DNA from: Pseudalgibacter ostreae
GTDB lineage: Bacteria; Bacteroidota; Bacteroidia; Flavobacteriales; Flavobacteriaceae
DNA: 64,000 nt
NCBI RefSeq assembly: GCF_042427585.1
Contig: NZ_JBHMFC010000010.1
Span: forward strand, 62,001-126,000
Direction of reading: 5' to 3'
Part shown: positions 34,809-43,177 of the stretch, piece by piece
Numbering within the stretch: the stretch's first letter is position 1
Layout of the letters: every line of letters begins with the position of its first letter
Program-made: the position numbers and the translations under genes
Notes under the pieces: model-generated
What the model was told of the DNA's origin: nothing
The model's database searches: none
What the model saw: only the letters and a program-made list of their open reading frames with translations

Positions 34809-35820
34809 GGTTTAGGGCATTTTTATAGCTAGGTAATATATTAATAAATTTTTCTACGGTATCGGTTAAAGATACGTCGCTTTTTCCTCCAGCAGCATTA
34901 ATATGTCCTCCTCCACCAAAGTGGGCTCTAGAAAAGGCATTAACCGAGAAGTTGTTTTTAGAACGTAAGGATATTTTTATAATACCTTCGGCTTTATCTT
35001 CTATAAAAATAGCAGCAAAAATAATATTATCCAAAGACAAACCATAATTTACCACACCTTCGGTGTCACCTTTTTTATAATTAAATTGGTTTAATTCGTC
35101 TTGCGATAAAGTAATGTATGCTGTTCGGTACTCGGGAAGCACTTTTAAATTACTAAGAGCACAGCCTAATAATTGTAATCTTTCGAAGCTATTTGTATCG
35201 TAAACATGATTGTGTATGTTTGCATTATCTGCACCTTTTTCAATAAGATCGGCGACGACTTTATGCGTAGTGCTGCTTGTCGATTTAAACCTGAAAGACC
35301 CAGTATCGGTCATAATACCTAAATATAAACAGGTAGCAATAGTAGCGTTAATAGTAGACGTGTCGCCTAGCATATGGATAAAATGGTATACCATTTCGCA
35401 AGTAGAGCTCATCGAAACATCAGAAAACATATATTTAGCGTAATCATCAGGTTCTTGATGATGATCAATTAAAATTTTAATGGCCTTGCTTTCTGTCAAA
35501 GCAGGCTCCATTTGGCCTGTTCTGTGAAAGGCATTGAAATCAAGTGTGAAAATAATATCGGCATCCTCAATACGGGCATGACTTTCTTTGTTCTGCGAAT
35601 CAAATTTTAAAATCATGTCTTCACCAGGAACCCATTTTAAGAAGTTTGGATAGTCATTAGGTGTAATTACCGTAGCCGAATGATTGTGCTTTATAAGGTA
35701 ATGGTACAGTGCCAAGGTAGAGCCAATTGCGTCTCCGTCTGGATTTTTATGAGGTACAATAACTATTTTTTTAGGATGTGCCAGTAATTCTTTTATATCG
35801 GAAATGTCTTGTTGCGTCAT
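34801..35820 (-). CDS. DHH/DHHA1 phosphoesterase (NrnA-like nanoRNase / pAp phosphatase)
   Basis: 339 residues. DHH-domain motifs: HKNPDGDAIGST, FTLDFNAFHRTG, the namesake ILIDHHQEPDD and LGIMTDTGSFRF; the DHHA1 domain ends with FGGGGHINAAGG. These bind two manganese ions. NrnA-type enzymes degrade 2-5 nucleotide RNAs and dephosphorylate 3'-phosphoadenosine 5'-phosphate. It is first gene of the minus-strand operon with gldI, the PPIase, lgt and DUF192. Whether it acts on nanoRNA, pAp or cyclic dinucleotide products is not decided by sequence. Confidence 0.88.
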   Translation of the reverse strand: MTQQDISDIKELLAHPKKIVIVPHKNPDGDAIGSTLALYHYLIKHNHSATVITPNDYPNFLKWVPGEDMILKFDSQNKESHARIEDADIIFTLDFNAFHRTGQMEPALTESKAIKILIDHHQEPDDYAKYMFSDVSMSSTCEMVYHFIHMLGDTSTINATIATCLYLGIMTDTGSFRFKSTSSTTHKVVADLIEKGADNANIHNHVYDTNSFERLQLLGCALSNLKVLPEYRTAYITLSQDELNQFNYKKGDTEGVVNYGLSLDNIIFAAIFIEDKAEGIIKISLRSKNNFSVNAFSRAHFGGGGHINAAGGKSDVSLTDTVEKFINILPSYKNALNHE

Positions 35821-36035
35821 AAAAAGCGAATATACAATTTTTTTTAACCCACCATAGTGAGCGATGGATGCCTTGTAAAAGGCGAAATTACAATAAAATA
35901 TTATGTTTTATATGCGTTTGGTAAAGGCTTTTGTTGTGGGGATATTAAAAAAAGAGCTAGACTTTGTGCTTTATTAGCATTTAAAAAAGAGGTGCGTTTT
36001 TTCAAAACATAAAAAGTGTTAAAAACAGGACTTAC

Positions 36036-36065
36036 TTGTTTTTATTAAGAAATACGTTACTTTTA
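36036..36065 (+). promoter_or_regulatory. Candidate ndk promoter
   Basis: TTG at 36036-36038, 19 bases, then TACTTTTA at 36058-36065, which differs from TAnnTTTG only in the last base. The ndk ATG at 36098 lies about 25 bases after the expected start. Confidence 0.5.
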
Positions 36066-36097
36066 CACCCTGTAATCAATGATATTAAATGATAAAA

Positions 36098-36517
36098 ATG
36101 GCAAAGAGTAGAACTTTTACAATGATTAAGCCAGATGCTGTAGAAAACGGACATGTAGGCGCAATATTAGAAAAAATCTCAGCTTCAGGGTTTAAAATTG
36201 TAGCAATGAAAATGACACAAATGTCTAAAACAGACGCAGAAAATTTTTATGCTATTCATAACGAACGGCCATTTTTTTCAGAATTAGTGACCTTTATGAC
36301 TAGAGGCCCTATTGTTGCTGCTATACTAGAGAAAGAAAATGCAGTTAGTGATTTTAGAACATTAATTGGGGCAACGAATCCTAGTGATGCTGCCGACGGT
36401 ACGATACGAAAATTATTTGCTACATCTTTAGGAGAAAATGCAGTACACGGTAGTGATAGTGATGAAAATGCGCTTATAGAGAGTGTTTTTCATTTTTCAG
36501 GCAGAGAGATATTTTAA
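36098..36517 (+). CDS. ndk: Nucleoside diphosphate kinase
   Basis: 139 residues from the ATG at 36098 (MAKSRTFTMIKPDAVENGHVG), the family's usual start and length; an ATG three codons upstream is less likely. The active-site His117 in NAVHGSDS, the kinase signature and the PFFSELVTFMTRGPIVAAIL segment are intact. It balances nucleoside triphosphate pools by phosphotransfer from ATP in the cytosol. The gene is monocistronic, divergent from the DHH phosphoesterase operon, and ends in a bidirectional terminator. Confidence 0.97.
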   Translation: MAKSRTFTMIKPDAVENGHVGAILEKISASGFKIVAMKMTQMSKTDAENFYAIHNERPFFSELVTFMTRGPIVAAILEKENAVSDFRTLIGATNPSDAADGTIRKLFATSLGENAVHGSDSDENALIESVFHFSGREIF

Positions 36518-36529
36518 CACTTTCAGTAT

Positions 36530-36565
36530 AAAAAAACGTCCTATATATATTTAGGACGTTTTTTT
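36530..36565 (+). terminator. Bidirectional terminator between ndk and the 36576 gene
   Basis: AAAAAAACGTCCTA (36530-36543) pairs with TAGGACGTTTTTTT (36552-36565). A-run on one side and T-run on the other let it end ndk (plus) and the converging minus-strand gene whose stop is at 36576. Confidence 0.92.
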
Positions 36566-36575
36566 AGCTTTAAAA

Positions 36576-37025
36576 TTAAAGTTGACGCTTAAAAATATAA
36601 CGGGTTATAAAGATGCCTTGGTTATCACCTTTTCCAGCATCGCTCTCTACAGCACTATTCACAAATGCTAGTTCCCAGCCTTCTGCAACCATAGTATTGA
36701 TCTTTGAAGTGATTACGGCATCATTCGCTGCAATATTTTGAAATCGTATGCCAACGATATTATAAAAGTTCAACAATTTGGTTTCGTCAAAGTTTTTCAC
36801 CCTGATATCGCTGCGATCTGATTTGTTACGGCCATTATCATCTTCTGTTTGGGTACTTGTAAACTCCTTATAGTCCTTCTCTTCGTTTGCGCTAATTAGT
36901 CTAGAGCGCCCTAAGCCACTAGAAACAATAGACTCTACACTGGTAATAACTTTGTACTCCACTTGAGCTTGCGTTTCTAAAAAAGAAAATAAGACGAGAC
37001 TTAAAATAAATACTGTTTTTTTCAT
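36576..37025 (-). CDS. Small secreted protein, function unknown (DUF4177-like C-terminus)
   Basis: 149 residues with a signal peptide (MKKTVFILSLVLFSFLETQAQ). The middle is polar; the C-terminus INTMVAEGWELAFVNSAVES...QGIFITRYIFKRQL resembles the pattern of DUF4177-like proteins, where a 'GWEL' turn precedes a final beta-strand. I know no function. It converges with ndk on a shared terminator and is divergent from rsgA. It may be exported to the periplasm; no lipobox or sorting domain is seen. Confidence 0.65.
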   Translation of the reverse strand: MKKTVFILSLVLFSFLETQAQVEYKVITSVESIVSSGLGRSRLISANEEKDYKEFTSTQTEDDNGRNKSDRSDIRVKNFDETKLLNFYNIVGIRFQNIAANDAVITSKINTMVAEGWELAFVNSAVESDAGKGDNQGIFITRYIFKRQL

Positions 37026-37109
37026 GTGATTTGGTTGGTTTTTAAGTTAGGCTGTAAATATATTCTTTTTCTTCAAATGAAAAGTTGTTAATTTGTATTT
37101 TGAAATCAA

Positions 37110-38066
37110 ATGACAGGACGCGTATATAAATCTACAGGAAGTTGGTACTCGGTAAAAACCGAATTGGGAGAGGCCTATGAGTGCCGTATTAAAGGGAAGT
37201 TCCGAATAAAAGGTATTAAAAGTACAAACCCCATTGCGGTAGGGGATCTTGTAGACTTTGAGTTGGAACAAAATAATGATCAGGTTTCTGGTATTATCAA
37301 TACGATACATGATCGCTCTAATTATATTATTAGAAAATCGGTAAACCTTTCCAAACAAACCCACATCATCGCTGCTAACATAGATCAGGTTTTTTTATTG
37401 GTCACCATCAATAATCCGCCTACTTTAACAAGTTTTATTGATCGTTTTTTGGTTACAGCACAAGCATATTCTATAACAACTGTTTTATTATTTAATAAAA
37501 TAGACGTTTATGACGAAGATACCCTTAACGAAGTAAGATACTTGGCACATGTTTATAGAAAAATAGGTTATGAGTGCATTGGGGTTTCGGCCTTAACAGG
37601 TAAGAATATCGATAAAGTAAAAGCGCTGATGCGTGGAAAAGTAAGTATGTTTTCTGGGCATTCTGGTGTGGGGAAATCAACTTTGGTAAATGCTATTGAG
37701 CCTACGTTAGATCTTAAAACTAAAGAAATTTCTATGCAACATATGCAAGGACAACACACCACTACCTTTGCCGAAATGTTCGATTTGCACTATGAAAATG
37801 CAGACGGTGCAAGAATTATCGATACACCGGGTATTAAGGGTTTTGGAGTGGTAGATATGGATAAAGAAGAAGTAGGAGATTATTTTCCAGAGATTTTTGC
37901 ATTAAAACAAAATTGTAAATTTAACAACTGTATGCACATGCAGGAACCAGATTGTGCCGTTAAAAAAGCTTTGGATGCCGATGAAATTTCTTTTTCACGA
38001 TACCGAAGTTATTTGCAAATTGTGGCAGGTGAAGACGAACATTATCGTACCGAAGATTGGGATTAA
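37110..38066 (+). CDS. rsgA: Ribosome small-subunit-dependent GTPase RsgA
   Basis: 318 residues. An N-terminal OB-fold (MTGRVYKSTGSWYSVKTELGEAYECRIKGKFR) precedes a circularly permuted GTPase domain with motif order G4 (LLFNKIDV), G5 (VSALTG), G1 (GHSGVGKSTLVN), G3 (DTPGIKGFG). The C-terminal zinc site is CKFNNCMHMQEPDCAVKKAL (Cys, Cys, His, Cys). RsgA matures the 30S subunit in the cytosol. It leads a plus-strand cluster with dtd, a MazG-type gene and aroA. All motifs are normal. Confidence 0.97.
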   Translation: MTGRVYKSTGSWYSVKTELGEAYECRIKGKFRIKGIKSTNPIAVGDLVDFELEQNNDQVSGIINTIHDRSNYIIRKSVNLSKQTHIIAANIDQVFLLVTINNPPTLTSFIDRFLVTAQAYSITTVLLFNKIDVYDEDTLNEVRYLAHVYRKIGYECIGVSALTGKNIDKVKALMRGKVSMFSGHSGVGKSTLVNAIEPTLDLKTKEISMQHMQGQHTTTFAEMFDLHYENADGARIIDTPGIKGFGVVDMDKEEVGDYFPEIFALKQNCKFNNCMHMQEPDCAVKKALDADEISFSRYRSYLQIVAGEDEHYRTEDWD

Positions 38067-38168
38067 TAATGCTTTTCTCAAGAATGCCCTGTTTTAAAAG
38101 GGCTTGAAAGTTTGAGCGCTTTATTTTAAAAATAAAAATTAAAAATATTTTTTAGAAGGTAATGGCTT

Positions 38169-38621
38169 ATGAAAGCAGTTATACAAAGAGTTTCAAAAGC
38201 AAGTGTAACCATAGCAGATAAAAAAGTAGCTACTATTGCTACTGGGGTTCTCGTTTTATTAGGGATTGTTGACGATGATACAAAAGACGATATTATCTGG
38301 TTGTCCAATAAAATCTCTAATCTTCGCATTTTTAATGATGAAAAAGGGGTGATGAATAAATCGCTTATCGATATAGGGGGAAACGCTTTAATTGTGAGCC
38401 AATTTACATTGCATGCCAGTACAAAAAAAGGAAATCGTCCCAGCTACATAAAAGCCGCCAAGCCAGATATTGCAATACCATTATACAAAGCATTTATACA
38501 TCAAGTTGAAATGGATTTGTGCAAAACGGTAGAAACAGGAGTGTTTGGAGCAGATATGCAAGTGGATTTGATAAACGATGGTCCTGTTACTATACTAATA
38601 GATACTAAACATAAAGAATAA
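38169..38621 (+). CDS. dtd: D-aminoacyl-tRNA deacylase
   Basis: 150 residues. Begins MKAVIQRVSKASVTI as the family does. The adenosine-binding SQFTLHASTKKGNRPSY and the chirality-checking Gly-cisPro in NDGPVTILIDTK are both present. It removes D-amino acids mischarged on tRNA. It is 27 bases before the MazG-type gene. No oddities. Confidence 0.97.
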   Translation: MKAVIQRVSKASVTIADKKVATIATGVLVLLGIVDDDTKDDIIWLSNKISNLRIFNDEKGVMNKSLIDIGGNALIVSQFTLHASTKKGNRPSYIKAAKPDIAIPLYKAFIHQVEMDLCKTVETGVFGADMQVDLINDGPVTILIDTKHKE

Positions 38622-38648
38622 TTACACCTTTTATAATTATATCCTATA

Positions 38649-38975
38649 ATGAACATAGAAAACGCACAAAAAGCAGTCGACGATTGGATAAACGAACACG
38701 GTGTTCGCTATTTTAATGAACTTACCAATATGGCACAACTTACCGAAGAAGTAGGGGAGGTCGCGCGGATTATAGCCAGACGTTATGGCGAACAAAGTGA
38801 AAAAGAAAGTGATAAAGATAAGGATCTTGGAGAAGAGCTAGCAGACGTACTTTTTGTTGTATTGTGCTTGGCCAACCAAACAGGTGTAAATTTACAAGAT
38901 GCTTTTGACAAAAGAATGTACAAGAAAGGGAAACGGGATCATGATAGGCATCATAATAACGAAAAATTAAAGTAA
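38649..38975 (+). CDS. MazG-like nucleotide pyrophosphohydrolase
   Basis: 108 residues, single-domain member of the all-alpha NTP pyrophosphatase superfamily. The metal-binding pattern is clear: TEEVGEVARIIARRYGEQ and DLGEELADVLFVVLCLAN (E-x-x-E plus E-x-x-D). It likely cleaves non-canonical or excess (d)NTPs to monophosphate and pyrophosphate. It lies between dtd and aroA with short gaps, so probably shares their transcript. The precise substrate is unknown. Confidence 0.88.
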   Translation: MNIENAQKAVDDWINEHGVRYFNELTNMAQLTEEVGEVARIIARRYGEQSEKESDKDKDLGEELADVLFVVLCLANQTGVNLQDAFDKRMYKKGKRDHDRHHNNEKLK

Positions 38976-38998
38976 ATTTGCAACTTGTTTAAAAAAGA

Positions 38999-40231
38999 AT
39001 GTATAAAAGCATGCATATCACACTACATAAATCTAAAATTGCAAAGCAATCTTCTATAGAAATTACAGGTTCTAAGAGTGAGTCTAATCGCCTTTTATTA
39101 TTAAAAGCACTTTATCCAGAGCTTACTCTTAAAAATGTTTCAAATTCTGATGATAGTAATTTAATGACTACTGCTTTAAGCGCTTCTTCAAACCTCATAG
39201 ACATTAGTCATGCAGGTACTGCTATGCGTTTTTTAACGGCTTATTTTTCTACCCAAGAAGGACGAACCATAACGCTTACGGGGTCTCAACGCATGAAAGA
39301 GCGTCCTGTTCAGGTTTTGGTAGAAGCACTTCGAGAGCTTGGCGCCAATATTGAGTATCTCGAAAACGAAGGTTGCCCACCTTTAAAAATATACGGAAAA
39401 AAACTAAATAAGTGTCGAGTATCCTTAAAAGCCAATGTAAGCAGTCAGTACATTTCTGCATTATTGTTAGTAGCTTCAAAACTGGAAAACGGATTAGAAC
39501 TCACTTTAGAGGGCGAAATCACTTCGGTACCTTATATAAATATGACCCTATCGTTATTGGATGAAATAGGAGTAGAGGCTTCTTTTATTGGAAATGTAAT
39601 TACCGTAAAACCCAATACAGCAAAACTAAAGCCCAAAACATTGGTGGTAGAATCAGATTGGTCTTCGGCCTCTTATTATTTTAGTATTTTGGCCATTAGT
39701 CCTTTAGGCAGCGAAATCACATTGTCTTCTTATAAAGAAAACTCATTGCAAGGCGATTCTGTTTTAGTCGACATATACAAACATTTTGGTATTGCTACAG
39801 TTTTTAAGGATAACAAAATGACTCTAATAAAAGAATCATCCCCCTTAAAACCTTTGGCCGTAGATTTAAAAGATGCTCCTGATATAGCCCAAACCATAGC
39901 CGTTACTTGTTTCGCATTGGGTATAGCCTGTGATTTAACAGGACTTCATACTTTAAAAATAAAAGAGACCGATAGACTGGTCGCTTTAAAAAACGAAATA
40001 GAAAAACTAGGAGGCAAGGTTGCTATCACAGATAAATCACTTCATTTATCGGCATCGAATCAAATAAACGATATGGTGTCCATTGGCACATATCACGATC
40101 ATAGGATGGCAATGGCGTTTGCGCCTCTAGCGTTAAAAACAAACCTTATTATTGAAGATGCGGGAGTGGTTTCTAAATCGTACCCTAGCTTCTGGGAAGA
40201 TTTAAAACGTATGGGATTTGAAATAACTTAA
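38999..40231 (+). CDS. aroA: 3-phosphoshikimate 1-carboxyvinyltransferase (EPSP synthase)
   Basis: 410 residues; ATG at 38999 or 39011 (MHITLHKSK) are both possible. Active-site motifs: GSKSESNRLLLL, HAGTAMRFLTAYFS, KERPVQVLVEAL, ESDWSSASYY, DAPDIAQTIAV, KETDRLVALKNEIEKLGG and YHDHRMAMAFAPL. It joins shikimate-3-phosphate and phosphoenolpyruvate in aromatic amino-acid synthesis. It is somewhat shorter than the E. coli enzyme, as I recall is common in flavobacteria. It ends the rsgA cluster; a promoter follows for queA. Confidence 0.95.
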   Translation: MYKSMHITLHKSKIAKQSSIEITGSKSESNRLLLLKALYPELTLKNVSNSDDSNLMTTALSASSNLIDISHAGTAMRFLTAYFSTQEGRTITLTGSQRMKERPVQVLVEALRELGANIEYLENEGCPPLKIYGKKLNKCRVSLKANVSSQYISALLLVASKLENGLELTLEGEITSVPYINMTLSLLDEIGVEASFIGNVITVKPNTAKLKPKTLVVESDWSSASYYFSILAISPLGSEITLSSYKENSLQGDSVLVDIYKHFGIATVFKDNKMTLIKESSPLKPLAVDLKDAPDIAQTIAVTCFALGIACDLTGLHTLKIKETDRLVALKNEIEKLGGKVAITDKSLHLSASNQINDMVSIGTYHDHRMAMAFAPLALKTNLIIEDAGVVSKSYPSFWEDLKRMGFEIT

Positions 40232-40249
40232 TAATAAACCCTTATTTAC

Positions 40250-40281
40250 TTGACAACCCCTATCTCGAGGTTGTATCTTTG
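40250..40281 (+). promoter_or_regulatory. queA promoter (TTG-N21-TATCTTTG)
   Basis: TTGAC at 40250-40254 and TATCTTTG at 40274-40281, with 21 bases between TTG and TA, match the consensus well. The leader to the queA ATG is about 140 bases and contains no clear riboswitch fold that I can draw. Confidence 0.72.
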
Positions 40282-40427
40282 CAGTCTTGTAAAAACAAAA
40301 GGCATTTTCATCTAAAACGGAAATGATTTTTATTTATAGGGTTTTCAAAAGCCTTAAAACCTCTACAACAGGTGCTATGGCTAGAGAAAGTTCTATTTAA
40401 TTCATAAAAACCTTAAACAATAAATAC

Positions 40428-41477
40428 ATGAAATTATCACAATTTGGCTTCAATTTACCTGATGAGTTATTAGCAGAACACCCAGCTGAAAACAGAGATG
40501 AATCTCGTTTAATGGTTCTGGACAGGGCCAAACAAACCATTGAGCATAAATCCTTTAAGGATCTTATCGATTATTTTGACGAAAAAGATGTGATGATTCT
40601 TAATGATACCAAAGTATTTCCTGCAAGATTGTATGGTAATAAAGAAAAAACAGGAGCAAGAATAGAAGTGTTTTTGCTACGGGAATTAAACGAAGAACAA
40701 CGCCTTTGGGATGTTCTAGTAGATCCAGCACGTAAAATAAGAATAGGGAACAAGCTTTATTTTGGTGATGATGATATGTTGGTGGCAGAGGTTATCGATA
40801 ACACCACCTCTAGAGGTCGTACCTTACGTTTTCTTTATGATGGATCGTATACAGAATTCCGAAAAAAATTAACGGAACTTGGTGAAACGCCACTTCCTAA
40901 ATATATTAAAAGAGAGGTTGAGCCAGAAGATGAAGAACGTTATCAAACCATTTTTGCAGAAAAAGAAGGTGCCGTTGCAGCCCCAACCGCAGGATTGCAT
41001 TTTTCTAAACACCTTTTAAAACGTTTAGAGATTAAAGGTGTCGATTTCGCAAAAGTGACACTTCATGTAGGTTTAGGAACTTTCAATCCTGTAGAAGTGG
41101 AAGATCTTTCTAAACATAAAATGGACAGTGAAGAATTGTTTATTGGACCAGAGGCCGTAAAAATAGTAAACAATGCCATAGAAACTAAAAGACGTGTTTG
41201 TGCGGTTGGTACAACCTCCATGAGAGCTATTGAAAGTGCTGTGTCTTCAAACGGCAGACTGAACGAAGTGAGCGGTTGGACCAATAAGTTTATTTTCCCT
41301 CCATACGACTTTAGTATCGCCAACTGTATGATTACTAACTTCCATACGCCAAAATCGACGCTATTAATGATGGCATCGGCATTTGCAGGACACGATTTTC
41401 TTAAAAAAGCATATGAAGAAGCGGTTAAAGAAAAATACAAATTCTATAGCTATGGCGATGCCATGTTAATCATATAA
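40428..41477 (+). CDS. queA: S-adenosylmethionine:tRNA ribosyltransferase-isomerase
   Basis: 349 residues. Typical QueA motifs: MKLSQFGFNLPDELLAEHPAENRDESRLMVLDR, NDTKVFPARLYGNKEKTGARIEVFLL, ETPLPKYIKR, GAVAAPTAGLHFS, VTLHVGLGTFNPVEVEDL and TNFHTPKSTLLMMASAFAG. It builds the epoxyqueuosine ring on tRNA from SAM's ribosyl group. It has its own promoter and a strong terminator, so it is monocistronic. No anomaly. Confidence 0.97.
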   Translation: MKLSQFGFNLPDELLAEHPAENRDESRLMVLDRAKQTIEHKSFKDLIDYFDEKDVMILNDTKVFPARLYGNKEKTGARIEVFLLRELNEEQRLWDVLVDPARKIRIGNKLYFGDDDMLVAEVIDNTTSRGRTLRFLYDGSYTEFRKKLTELGETPLPKYIKREVEPEDEERYQTIFAEKEGAVAAPTAGLHFSKHLLKRLEIKGVDFAKVTLHVGLGTFNPVEVEDLSKHKMDSEELFIGPEAVKIVNNAIETKRRVCAVGTTSMRAIESAVSSNGRLNEVSGWTNKFIFPPYDFSIANCMITNFHTPKSTLLMMASAFAGHDFLKKAYEEAVKEKYKFYSYGDAMLII

Positions 41478-41488
41478 AAAAATATAAG

Positions 41489-41515
41489 AGCCTTGTTTTA
41501 ACAAGGCTTTTTTTT
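41489..41515 (+). terminator. queA terminator, possibly bidirectional
   Basis: AGCCTTG (41489-41495), loop TTTTAA, CAAGGCT (41502-41508) and a run of T to 41515. Upstream ATATAAAAAAATAT supplies a T-run on the minus strand, so a leftward RNA could end here too. Confidence 0.85.
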
Positions 41516-41670
41516 GGGCATTACCCTAGAGGGTCGGGCTTTCCGCTATATCTTTTTAAAATATCTGCCCATACGTGATTCGTTTTTCCCATCTACTCCA
41601 TCATGAAAAAGGGGAACGGAAGTTAAAGTTCAGTTTTAAAAAGGATGCCGCTGCAATCCCTAATGCAAAT
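41516..41670 (-). ncRNA. Candidate structured RNA resembling the Flavo-1 motif
   Basis: On the minus strand, GGGATTGCAGCGGCATCC (around 41660-41643) is followed by TTTTT, about 80 variable bases, AAAAAGAT and AGCGGAAAGCCCGACCC (around 41539-41523). ATC-C-TTTTT pairs with AAAAAGAT, and flanking GGG can pair with CCC, with AGCGG in both sides of the internal loop. From memory this paired AGCGG arrangement recurs between genes of many flavobacteria and resembles the Flavo-1 RNA family, whose function is unknown. The name rests on recall only; a covariance-model search would decide. It would read toward the bidirectional terminator at 41489. Confidence 0.5.
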
Positions 41671-41904
41671 AGTAAATCCAATTCATAATTCGCAATCAAA
41701 AATCGTAAAACGCAAATCCTTTCACTATTTTTGCGGTATTCTGGTTGTTGCTCGGATTTGATATTAAAGAAAAAGGATGTTTTTTTCTTTAATACCATTC
41801 AGAAAATCAAACACAGCGTAAGCTATGCGTACTTTTTCTAAGGCAATCTAACGGGAAAACGGATGTTTTATGATGAGACATCCAACTAAAACATAAGATG
41901 GATT

Positions 41905-42945
41905 ATGGCAACAGATAAAAAAGACATTCGTGCATTAACAAAAGATCAATTACGGGATTTTTTTGTAAGTCAGGGTGATAAAGCTTTTCGTGGCAATCAG
42001 GTTTACGAGTGGCTTTGGCAAAAATCGGCACATACCTTTGAGGATATGACCAATGTATCAAAAGAAACACGCCAAATGCTGGAAGATCATTTTGTAATCA
42101 ATCATATAAAAGTAGATACCATGCAGCGCAGTAGCGATGGTACAGTTAAAAATGCGGTGAGGTTACATGATGGGCTTATTGTAGAATCTGTTTTAATACC
42201 CACAAAAACGCGTACCACAGCATGTGTATCCAGTCAAGTAGGCTGTAGTTTAGATTGCAGGTTTTGTGCCACGGCGCGTTTAAAACGTATGCGGAACCTA
42301 AATCCCGATGAAATTTACGATCAAGTGGTCGCTATAGACAATGAAAGCAAGCTTTACTTTAATAGACCCTTAAGCAACATCGTGTTTATGGGTATGGGAG
42401 AGCCTTTAATGAACTATAATAACGTTATCAAGGCTATCGATAAGATTACCTCCCCCGAAGGGCTGGGCATGTCGCCAAAGCGTATCACCGTGTCTACATC
42501 TGGAGTGCCTAAAATAATAAAAAAAATGGCCGATGATGATGTGAAATTTAATTTAGCGGTCTCCCTCCATTCTGCTATTGATGAAGTGCGAACGTCCATA
42601 ATGCCTTTTAATGAAACATTTCCGCTTCAAGATTTAAAAGAATCTTTGGAATATTGGTATGCCAAAACTAAGCGCAAGATCAGTTATGAGTATGTGGTTT
42701 GGAAAGGGATCAACGATAGTCAAAAAGATATCGACGCTTTTGTTGCATTTTGTAAACATGTACCCTGTAAAGTGAATATAATTGAATACAACCCTATCGA
42801 TGATGGTGAGTTCCAACAAGCGTCCCATGATGCTTTAGAAAACTACATTTCAGCATTGGAAAAAAATAGAATTGTTGTTAATGTACGCCGAAGTCGAGGT
42901 AAAGATATTGATGCCGCTTGCGGACAATTAGCAAATAAAAGCTAG
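41905..42945 (+). CDS. rlmN: 23S rRNA/tRNA A2503-type methyltransferase RlmN (radical SAM)
   Basis: 346 residues. The radical-SAM cluster cysteines are Cys114, Cys118 and Cys121 (CSLDCRFC). The preceding SSQVGC and SVLIPTKTRTTACVSSQ, FMGMGEPLMNY, ITVSTSGVPKII and NLAVSLHSAID are family hallmarks; the methyl-carrying C-terminal Cys is in IDAACGQL. RlmN methylates adenosine C2 of 23S rRNA and certain tRNAs. The gene follows a structured intergenic region. All catalytic residues appear intact. Confidence 0.97.
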   Translation: MATDKKDIRALTKDQLRDFFVSQGDKAFRGNQVYEWLWQKSAHTFEDMTNVSKETRQMLEDHFVINHIKVDTMQRSSDGTVKNAVRLHDGLIVESVLIPTKTRTTACVSSQVGCSLDCRFCATARLKRMRNLNPDEIYDQVVAIDNESKLYFNRPLSNIVFMGMGEPLMNYNNVIKAIDKITSPEGLGMSPKRITVSTSGVPKIIKKMADDDVKFNLAVSLHSAIDEVRTSIMPFNETFPLQDLKESLEYWYAKTKRKISYEYVVWKGINDSQKDIDAFVAFCKHVPCKVNIIEYNPIDDGEFQQASHDALENYISALEKNRIVVNVRRSRGKDIDAACGQLANKS

Positions 42946-43177
42946 GTGATAGCTTGATAACCCTAAGGCTTTTAAATGGAAAGGTATTTCAATTTCAACC
43001 CCATACTTGTAAATTTTATTAATTAAGTGTGAGAGATGATGTTGTTCTCAATACAAGGGCTGTCTTTTAAAAAGAGATTTATGCATCCTACTACAGATCA
43101 AAAACTATTGTTTTTTTGCCTTGTAAATAGTTATAGTTTAAGTTTATTAGTAAATTCGCTAGAATTTAATTTCACTT

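Larger units (their letters stand above)
41478..41904. other. Intergenic region between queA and rlmN
   Basis: About 430 bases without a gene. It holds the queA terminator, a candidate minus-strand structured RNA, a plus-strand TATTTTTG at 41726-41733 that could be an rlmN -7 box (no good -33), and a hairpin TATTAAAGAAAAA (41762-41774) with TTTTTCTTTAATA (41782-41794). Confidence 0.55.
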
